From Ascaris suum (Eukaryota; Nematoda; Chromadorea; Rhabditida; Ascarididae): a DNA stretch of 64,000 bases. The translations under genes were made by a program, and so were the position numbers. Positions within the stretch are counted from its first letter, which is position 1. Every line of letters begins with the position of its first letter. The stretch is from assembly GCA_013433145.1 (NCBI GenBank), contig CM024172.1:12176053-12240052 (forward strand), in the 5' to 3' direction. The notes under the pieces were generated by a model that was given only the letters and a program-made list of their open reading frames with translations, was not told the origin of the DNA and did not search any database. Positions 51,567 through 61,700 of this stretch are shown in pieces.

Positions 51567-54474
51567 GTAATTGTAGCAAATTTCATAGCATTCAATCGCG
51601 TAACCAATAATGGGATTCTGATTTCAGTGTTCGTTAGGTTTTCATATCTTTAGCCATAAGAATCAGGGTGGAACATTGGTGATGGATTCCAGTGTGAGTG
51701 GCGCTCGATTCTTGAGTTTCATCTCACTTTCCATTTTTTTAAAATAAACAGCTCGTTTTTTTTTTTTCAATTTTCTTCAGCCATTGTCACACTTCAGCCA
51801 CCCTAGAGCCATCATCGTCGTAATATGTCACTTAAAGAGTACCACTTTTGCGCAGTTGTATTTCGCAATAATTGAAAACTAGACCAATTGATTTTGCTCT
51901 TTGCCGCCACCCTCTCTAGCCTTTCTCCCTGTCCTCCCACCCCCTCCCTTCCACATGTTATTCAGCCGAAGTTTCTACTCGCTCTCTCCCGCTCTCAATC
52001 CTTAACAAGCCGGCGCTGAAGGTCCTAATTCTATCATGTGCTAAGATGGTTTTTTTTTTATAGTTAAGTTCATAAAACGATAAATTTATCATGCGTGTGC
52101 TTGACTTGTCATTGCTGATTTGATGTGAAGCTGAAGAGTGATGAATGATGAAAATGACGAAGCGCAGCATGCATACGGATATTATTGAATTTACATTCGA
52201 TAAGGAGGCGCATTTCAAAACGACTATCGATGATAAAAATCGCCGTTGTGATTGCTGATCTCGAACATATTAATTCATTAATTCTATTCGAAAATTTCTT
52301 TCATTTTCAATAGTGAAACACATATGCAAATTTGCAATTGCAAATTGCATTGAAAATTTTATGAATATCGAATCGATTTTTGAGAGTTTTCTATCACGAA
52401 GAAATTTTCTTTCTTTTAAAAGTGAACATTAAGCGAAACTTTCGAACATTGCTTTGGAACATTTTCTTCTTTCAACGTAAAAACATTAGAGTGATATAAT
52501 TAGGACTATAAGGTTATTTAATTTTTTCAATAGGTTTTTCTTAAGTTTTATAAAGTTTTGTTGTTCCCATCAAAATTTTGGCATTAGTTTTTCTTGTGAT
52601 ATTGTCTCATTTTCAGAAATGATTGATAATTTTAATTTAAAATGATTGATAATTATTGATAATTTAATTTCTTGTGATGAAATGATTGATAAGATTTTTT
52701 GAAGATTTCATAAGTTCTATCACATGAGAGCTATTGTTATAATGGAATGATATATTAGAGGTGATATTAGTAGTATGGACAAACGCTGCTTGTGGACAGC
52801 CGGTAGAACTGTTTAAATATGAAAATGTGCATCAACTGATATAGCATTCTCGAAGGAATCGCGCATTTTCTATACGATGACCTTACTATCAATAATTGCT
52901 TTTTCTTAAAGCTCTCGTCTCAATTTGAGATCAGACAATAGTGGCTGAGAAGGGGTGGACGAAAAAGAAGGGGAGGGTGGCAATATGGATATCGGCTAAA
53001 TGTTTAGTTCTTGAAGTCGCATTTCGTCTGTGTTTTGTCCAAATCGATGTTCATATGCGTTTAAAAAAAAAGATAATAATAATAATAATAATTTATTAAA
53101 TTCTCACAAATACGGAGAATTGTAACCTTACAGTCAACCTACATCGTAGCGTATTATCAAATCACTCGTCGACAAAGATATCACCCAATGTCTATCTCAG
53201 AACAGGAAGACAAACGAGGAAATAAAATCGCAACAAGCAAAGGGCGAATGTTTCACGGCTCTTGTTTCTTCCCAAATCGATATTGTTACCCTACTGTGGT
53301 TTCGCATTGCCTCGGTCGTATAAGCGAATTCCACTAAATAAATTTAGCTTGGTCGAACTTCCACCTCGAGGAAAAAAATCTTGTCTTCAAGACGGTTGTA
53401 GTTCATTCGGCACCGTCTGCAATTTTATCGGTTTTATGGGGAAGCGGGAACTGAGAGAAGGTGGTGAGGGTGGAGGAGGGGAGGGGAGGTGGGAGGAGCA
53501 GAGGACTTGGGCTTTTTTCGTGTGATGCTGCAGGAGAGGAGGGTCCTTAATTCGAGGGCGTTATTTTGTCCCAATGCAAGTTGCCTTTGTTCTTTCCTCT
53601 TCCGGTTTCGCGTTGACATGCTGAAAGTTAGTGCTCAAGCTTCGGAGAAACAGACTGATAAACGAAAAATAAATCAGTTTGATTCGAAATAAGCTGTTGC
53701 TGTTTCCTTCTAAAGTCCTTTAGTCCCTTTTGGCGAGGCAACATCCTAATTTAATTTCCCTTATCCTTGAGGAGGACATGAGCACATGATTATCTAATTA
53801 ATCAAGCTGGAATTCTTATCGATGAAATTTAGTACGAGCATTCTTGCGCTAAGAAATAATCTTAGTGAAAATAAACCACGTGAAAATACATCTTTCAAAA
53901 ATATCGACAAAAAAATTTTCCAAATCGAACTAAACAATCACAAACGAACTCTTTGTTGGATAGTATCCTCACATCCCATGTCTTTTAATTCCAGAAATTT
54001 CTGGTGATTTGTCTTCAAGGAGTTCATGCTTCAATAATGTCGATGACTCAGTGATACACTCGCATTGTCTTCCTTTCCGAGTATTTTTGTGTCTATGATA
54101 TTTCATCCTCGACATAAAAGACGATGCAAACATAACTATATCACATGGATTAAGCTAACTGATAGTATCTAATCGTGTTGATATAATATTCATCATTTTT
54201 GAAGTTCACATCATGTCAACATTTCTAATCGATGGTTTTATGATTTCAGAAAGGATCAGAATGCATTGAGGTGAACTCAGGTGAAGGAAAGAGTTTATCG
54301 CACTATATGGATTGTTGCTGTGCAAGCGATATGTGCAATGATGAAACTCTTGGGACAGCTCTCCAACAGGGTGATTTCCTCAAGCTCAGTAATATGTCTG
54401 CAAATCACTTCCTCAGGATTACTGAGATGATCGTTATTGTAATCTGTCTAATAACTTTGTATCTTAGGCGATAA
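51330..54474 (+). CDS. Ly6/uPAR-like (three-finger) small surface protein, two exons
   Basis: Exons 51330-51566 and 54250-54474, joined in phase 0, give 153 residues. Order: a signal peptide of about 18 residues (MTIRIFTMLGAMRICVSA), a mature domain starting LRCYHG, ten cysteines ending in the family signature DCCCASDMCND, and a hydrophobic C-terminus (MIVIVICLITLYL) ending RR. This is the plan of Ly6/uPAR/LU-domain proteins, which sit on the cell surface by GPI or a single membrane span and modulate receptors or channels. The charged last residues slightly favour a membrane span. Introns between cysteine blocks are normal for the family. An acceptor-like TTTATCAG at 51291-51298 lies 31 bases upstream of the ATG. 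An in-frame ATG at 51318 and a longer frame from 51219 are alternatives. No specific orthologue can be named. Confidence 0.8.
51567..54249 (+). other. Intron of the Ly6-like gene
   Basis: 2.7 kb, AT-rich, containing repeats of GATTGATAATT at 52620-52695, an (ATA)n run near 53073-53091 and a G-rich tract at 53468-53493. No coding similarity was recognised. Confidence 0.65.
53468..53493 (+). other. G-quadruplex-type motif in the Ly6-like intron
   Basis: Four runs of at least three G separated by spacers of 7, 1 and 4 bases, on the transcribed-sense strand. Confidence 0.6.
54250..54474 (+). CDS. Ly6-like exon 2: CCC signature and membrane tail
   Basis: The acceptor TGATTTCAG is followed by KGSECIEVNSGEGKSLSHYM, then DCCCASDMCNDE, a 32-residue stalk with one possible glycosylation site (NMS), and the terminal hydrophobic segment. 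Stop TAA at 54472-54474. Confidence 0.85.
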   Translation, partial: KGSECIEVNSGEGKSLSHYMDCCCASDMCNDETLGTALQQGDFLKLSNMSANHFLRITEMIVIVICLITLYLRR

Positions 54475-55023
54475 ATGACGAGGATACAACGGGTTGAAAG
54501 GAACAAAAATGGTAGAGGTTGTAAGTGACATATTTGCCATCTTCGCTACAAGTTCAACTAGGGCATATATGTATAGTTGAGATCTATGCTTTGTGATATT
54601 GGAGGGTTTTAAATTTCAAAGGAAAACTGAAAGGAAATTTTATAGTTGAATAGCGGAAGGTGAGAAGGTGATTAGAGTAAAAAGTTCAAGTCCGATTGTG
54701 AAAACATCTCGGACTTCAAGTCCGACTTCCATTCATACAGAGTTAAAGCTATGCCAAGAGGTAAGATTTGCTGAGAACCGTACTTGTGGATCTAGATTAT
54801 TAGGATCTCCTTACGTTTATGACGAAAGACATGTACAGGGACTAAAAAAATTGTTATGCTCTAAGGGTAAAAAATATGGAACGATGTCATTTCGTTTAGA
54901 AATAAGGCGTTGGATGATTGTTGCTTTAAGAAACTTCTTACCATGTTACATTTGATTTTCCCATAAAAGTGATAGGGAAAGTTGAAATATTTGCTCCTTC
55001 AACTTTTTTAGACGAATTTTTGC

Positions 55024-55029
55024 AATAAA
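55024..55029 (+). terminator. Candidate polyadenylation signal
   Basis: AATAAA about 550 bases after the Ly6-like stop codon. The distance is long for a nematode 3' UTR, so this is only a candidate. Confidence 0.25.
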
Positions 55030-56158
55030 ATCAGCTTATTCGAACATTTTCCGATTGCATTTTTTCTCTTCTAAGCGAAATGAGAACGAATTGTGTTATA
55101 GCGACAAAGGTATCTTTGTCGATTATTTGCAATGTCTCGATTTATCACATACCTTGCAATATTTTCTGTATGTTTTATTCGTAAAATCTATCAATGTTGT
55201 TATCAGTTGATCAATATAAGTCTTTTTTTGTCGAAAAGTACTTCAAGAATTCTTATGCAAATCACATTTCTGTACTCATTAGCATATAGGAGAAGGAATT
55301 GTCTCATTAACGTATAGGATGACAATTGAATTTCCCTTCGAAATTTACTTATTTCTTTCTCATAAGTATTAATTTACGGTGGTCTATCGGTGTGCATGTT
55401 CATCCGATTTGTTATATGAAAGACTGGTACTCGTGTTCATTGGTGCACATCGAAGTACCAGTGAGGATATTCCAGGCCGGCTGTATAATCTTATATAAAA
55501 TTTCGCCGATGTTCACTCGTCCAAGTGTGCATCCTTTTATCCGTTTATTTCCGATCTAGTTTAGTAAGCAGCCTGTCGCATCGCTCTTGCTTATCAAATA
55601 TGAGCATTCACAAGTCTAATTCACTCAGCACCATTTAACTCATCTGAGCAACCTGGCGAAAAATCTGCGCACATTTTGGGTGCAGATCGAGTGACAGTTG
55701 AGCTTGCTCACCCGTTATTTTCCACCGATCTCCTCTAGGAAAATATCAGGTTTGTTAAGTTGCTTGCCTATGTGGCCAACTTGTAGCACAGGTTTTCCGC
55801 TCTTCTCATTCCTTACGTCATGTCTCAGGTGCTCGCGTTCCATAAGGTAAATAATGCTGCTTCATTAAATTCGGCGAGAATCCATACGAACGAGTCACGC
55901 ACACATAATGAAACGCAAGGGCAATACACAACCTGCTAGCGCATTAGGAATTTGGTGGTTTGACATTTGACAGCTGAAGCTTACAATCCGCGGACTCATG
56001 TTGTGATGAACGTGAAATGTATCAGTCAGCAATGAATGACTTTTTGAATCCTTCTTCCGGTGATGCTCATACGTAACTTATTGTGATTTGAATAAAACAT
56101 TTTATACTTATATTTTTTCATATCCGCGGTGTGTTTACTTAAGCCGATTTACCTGCAT

Positions 56159-56298
<140 letters not shown>

Positions 56299-57388
56299 GG
56301 CAGTTTTTTTTATTCCAGTGAACAAATTTAAAATTCAGTTAGGGCTAAGACGAATTCGGAGGACAAAGAGAGCGAAAATTTGTGCAAACTTCCTTTAAAG
56401 TATATAGCTAACCACACAGCGGTATTGCAATTCATGGTGTTAACAAAGGCCAATAAACAACAATCAGATAGTAATACGAATAAAAAGATTGCGCATTTCT
56501 TGGATAGAACACGCATCTTAATCCTAACAATTTTTTTCTCATTCTGTTTGTGATTGCCGCTGCTAGTTTATTAGAAATATCAATTGTTCGAGCAGTCGTT
56601 TTCACACTCACAGAGCTGAGATTATTTAAATATCATTGAAGGTAATGCAGTATACGATTGCAATTGCGAAAGTATAACAGAATTGAAATCGATTTTTTGT
56701 TTTCACTAAAAATAATGAACAGTGCAATAAATATGAATGCAATTAGTGATATGATAGAAAACATCCTCATTCAATAAATAATGGTTGTACTACCACCTTT
56801 CAAGAAACATTAAAACACAACAACTTAACAGGTCCTCTTCAAGAGGTTTATCGCTTTATGGAAAGGCACCAAGTAAAAATAAATTTCACCTAATTCGCAC
56901 AAAATAGGTAGAGCCGATTTCGGTTGTAAAAATTTCCAGCAAGTTTATATGTCAATAATTTAGCACTTCATTGGAAAGCTCCTTATATGCTGAAACTGTG
57001 CAAATAGAATTTCATTGTCACATTCTAGTGTGGTGTGTGAATTGAAGCAGTGAAATGGAATAGACCACTTATATAGGTCGAAGTGTTACAACCAACACAA
57101 CGTCCTCAATGATAAACGTTTTTGTTTGCAAAAAAATTTCACAAGTGAACATAAAAATGTAAATTTAATGACAAATAGAAGAAAAAATAAATAAAACATA
57201 AAATTTCGTATATAAATAGGAGATAAATAAGAAAGCTTTATATATTATAAACTAAACTAAGCAATATAAAGAGTGCGTGACGCCTATACTATGTAAATAA
57301 TCCATAGTTGAAAACATACAATTGAATGAAGCAATTATTCTCAGTAAAAGAACAAATATCGATTCGATTCTTAGATGAATTTTAGCAC

Positions 57389-57389
<1 letters not shown>

Positions 57390-57421
<32 letters not shown>

Positions 57422-57440
57422 AAAACAAAACAAAACAAAA
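57390..57440 (+). repeat. Poly(A) run followed by (CAAAA)4
   Basis: 31 consecutive A, then four CAAAA units. It could be a simple repeat or the decayed tail of a retroposed sequence; no target-site duplication was confirmed. Confidence 0.85.
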
Positions 57441-58527
57441 AAGAATTTCCCTACCAAATTTATGACAATAGTATGAGAATTTCCAAGGACCCTGAAACGA
57501 CGATGTGCCTACTAAAAAAAAAGAAACATGCGCATTTAAGAAGCTTGTTTCTCTATGCGTTAAATAAGGAAAGTGTGCAAACAGACTCATTCAGTACGCC
57601 TTTCTGCTACCGACGTGAAACTGTCCTATAAAACCGTTAATTGTAAACAAGAGAGTTTTGCTTCTAAATTCTTTGATTATGGACTCAAACCGTGTGAAAT
57701 TCAACTGGTCGCAAGGAAATTTAGAAATAGTCGATCGGCTGTCTAAGGAGCTAAAGTAAGCTTGGAACGTTTTCTCATTCAAACCGCTCGACAATATGCT
57801 TCAACAACTTGCAAAATATTGATTCCTTAATATCCTTCCGAATAATTTTAAAGTCTTAAATCATCATGGCACATTTAATCATTTATTTCGAGCAATTCGT
57901 CATAAGCTCTCATCAAATCTGCAAGCAGATTTTTCACCTAGACCGAATCGTTATTCAGGAACCCCTCTTAGAAATTCCCATGTATTTGTTTATAAAAATT
58001 GTCTCATATTAAGGTCAATAACGAAGAAACAACCAAAACTAAGGTTTCAAAAATTTTTTGTTTTGAAATATCATTATCGCTGGATGTTTCGCTTCATATC
58101 CATTTTCATAGAGGATAAAATAAATGCGGTTCCTTTGTGCCGCAGCAGCTGAATAATTGCAGAAACGCATTAACGAATATTGCAGCGTTTTCGAATGCAA
58201 ATAACGCTCTCAGTAGATATCTTCACGTATAGTTTCATAAATAATGGTATGAATCACCTAGTTAGTTGCACGTGGACGGTAACTATTTTCATCGATATAG
58301 CTGAGTAACGAAAGTGAAACATTCTTTTCATGAAAAGAACCGACATATTTTAAGGATTTCGTTTGAGACAAGCACAAAAAAATCTCCAAATCTAACATTT
58401 TCTAAATTTTATAGTTTGCTTTCTCAACGGAACTAGAAGAACTACATGTTCAATAGGTCTCTAACGAACGAATAAATTGCTAAAAGATTTATCGATAGCA
58501 TTGAATTAAAGCAAATAGAGCGGAACT

Positions 58528-58706
58528 TTAGTGTTTAGCTTTATCCTTCTCGAGGAAAATTGCGAATTGCTCGGCGGTATAAATCTTAGGTGCTGGTCCA
58601 CCCCAATATTTATTGCCTTCATGGATGAAACACTCTCTTTGTTGGTGATGTTTGAAATCGCCCACTTCTTGCATCTCAAGAACTGGTGTTACACACGCAT
58701 CAACGT
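58528..58706 (-). CDS. amacr: Racemase last exon
   Basis: The acceptor TTTATAG is followed by D/VDACVTPVLEMQEVGDFKH, HQQRECFIHEGNKYWGGPAP, KIYTAEQFAIFLEKDKAKH and TAA. The ACVTPVLE core is diagnostic. The end is shorter than in vertebrate racemases. Confidence 0.92.
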
Positions 58707-61700
58707 CTATAAATAATTTTTTATTGGAATATTTGTAACGCTTTATAGCGTCAATTTGCATCAAAACATATTTATAAAACGCTTAAAATGAGGCAAAATC
58801 AATGAAGAGAAGCATTTTTCCCTTTTTGAAAAAACTATTTTAGCCTAAAGAATTTATTCTTGAAACTTATACCTAAGAAAATTCATAGGCGGATCAACAA
58901 TAACATGACACCTAAGAAAGAATGTTAACAATATGATAACACCTTGAAGTTATATAAGATAGCTTTTTGCCTATGTCATCCGAATATGAGGATTGGGACG
59001 CGTTTAGCTTGCTGATGGAAGAGGAGGTGATATATGGGAATTGTGAAGAATCCACATAATATTGGAAAATTCAGAATTCACTAAAATGAATAAAGATTTT
59101 CTTTATTAAAGAAAAGCATTTTCGTATATAGTCAAGATTACTATCAATGAATAGTCGGAAACAATTTCCCTCACTAATTTATTTCATCCTATGCTAAATT
59201 TAAAATGCAAACAAAAACGATCACCTTTAAATATCTGCGTCCATTCCGTTCTTGTTTTCGATCGAAAAACAGATTCCATCTCTTTTGTTACTTGTTCTGG
59301 CCTCTCGAGTAAATCGTTCACTGTCGATTTTAGATTTAATGCTGCAAAGCAATTTGATAATGGAATAAAATTTAGTACCAAATGCTTTCATAGTAAGAAG
59401 TTGCTCTGTTGTTTTTTTTGTTCGGCTTTTGCCCCATCCTAGAAATCGCTTCCAGAAAGAAAAATGCTTAATGAATCTTGAATAAATCACCAGCATCATT
59501 TATTTACTCTAAACATATGCAGGTGAGCATACAAGTAAGATATGCATCGGGAAGCGCTTATACTGGCGGTCAGGTTAATTCAACCATAAACACAGTATGC
59601 GTATGCGTCATGGATCCCTTCTGCACCTTCCGAGGAAATACCGCTCCTCATACCTTCCCACAGAATAAATAATCTATGGTTGTATGGAATCTACCGCGGA
59701 ATCATTGATTTGGCTGCAATCTCCTTCTTTCTAGATTTTTTTCCAAACGCGCGTAAATGCTTCACAAGTTTTTTGCGCATATGTATGATCCTTTATTTAC
59801 CCGACTGTGATGTATGTATATTTTTCCACTATTCATGCATGCCTTGGTACGCAAATACGCATATGTAAGTAAACACAAAATTTTCACATGATGTTGACAT
59901 ATATACATATAAGAATGAATGAATGTCAGTAACAAAATTCTCTCTTTTCCTCCAGAAAAGCTCGCCTAATTTCTTTAGAGCTCGTTTTCACTGCACACAG
60001 CTATAGCCAAGTATTATGAGCATTTTTGCGTGTCCAGAAAGAAACCTTTTCTTGAGGACCTCACAAGATCACAGGTCGCTGCTCCATCCGAATTACCAGG
60101 TGTAAGTATTTGCCTATATATTTAAACGAAGAATTGAAGGAGCACCATGAATTTTAATTCGTCTCTAGTTATAGTCGAGGAAGAGACGATTATCTCTACC
60201 AACAAATATCTCAAAAACGACAAAAAAATTACTATTCAATAACAAATAACAAAATTATTCAACATATGAGAAGAGATTTACTTTCAAAAAGAGTCTTCGT
60301 GAATTTCGGTTCGAGTGCACCAACTGCCATATATTTATCATCTGCGGTTCGATAGGTCCTGTAATTTTTGAAACAACATTTCCATTCTCTTTTCTCAAAC
60401 AAAAAGCAATATAAAACAGTCCACGTTTCGTTATGTGCACTATGCGTCGTAATAGGGGCTGCCAGTGAAAAGCATCGTTGATATCAGGTATATTTTCTAC
60501 GAAAAAATGACAGTCAAAAGCACATCTTCGCCATTAAATAAAGAAACATGTCGAGTCGCCGCGCCCGTCTACAGGACATGGAATCTGGAGTTTTTAACCG
60601 TATTGATTGGGTAAGTGCGGATGAAGCCGGAATTCCTTCTTCTCGAATCTACCAAACGAAAGTGGAAAAAATTCCATGAGGTGTGTCCGTTCCTTGCAGA
60701 TGTAATGTTTTTTTTATGTTTTTATAGAGAAAGACGATAGTATAAGAAGCCTAAAATATAAATATAGCAATAATAGCAGCTTTCAGAAGATGAAATGTTA
60801 ACAATGTAGATTTAAGACATGAATGAAATAACTGTGCAAATAAAAGGTGAACACGTTTCGGCCCTTATCCGTTGACTTGTAGACCTGAGTTATGCGCGGG
60901 CCATCGTCACAACGAAACGTATAACCCTATTAGTATATGAAAATAAAATGGACATTATAGATGAAAATAAAATGGACAGTAGATTTAAGACAAATAGTTG
61001 TGAACAGGATAAAGAAGTGAAATAGCAAACGAATATGTAGATACAATGTTTGTTATGATTGTGTAATGAACAAGAAAATCTTAAATATGGGGCATACCTC
61101 GTACTGAAGGAAACGTATGAGAAAGTTTCTAACAAAAATTTTTGGGTTGAAAACACTAGGTAAATAAGCGGAGAACAGTATAAGATGATATATGTAATTA
61201 CCCAAGTAAGGGATTATAAACTAAAAGCTTTAATAAAAAGAGGATCCTACAGCTAAGGATTTAGAAATGCAGATAGTCTTAGCCACTGTGGTTTGTTCAG
61301 ATCTACTGGGGAAAACATATTCAAAACTATAAATGAATATCAAAATGAAATAAAATAAAATATTTCGTATTCCAGTCGTCCGATTGTGCAACATAAATTT
61401 ATTGCCCAGAAAATTCTGGGCAATAAATTAGGTGCTTCTTTTCCGTCTTTCTTAAAACAGTTGCTCGGTGTCATATCTCGGCACCCAATTGCCCACTTTC
61501 GAGGAGGCCTTGAATGCTGAAGTTGGCACAATATGAGCAAGGCAAAATAGATGTCCGGTGCCTGTTATCCGCTTCTTCTCCTTCTATCCTTCCGAGCGAA
61601 GAAGGCGCGAGTCTGTTATAGGTTTCTTCGCCAGCTGTCATTTCGAGCGCCGAAGGCGCGAGTCTTTTACGCGCTACTTCGCCTTCTTTGTTTCCGAGCG

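Noticed and set aside
54668..54955. 95-codon plus-strand frame after the Ly6-like gene
   Set aside because: No recognisable domain or splice context; it probably falls in the 3' UTR or flank.
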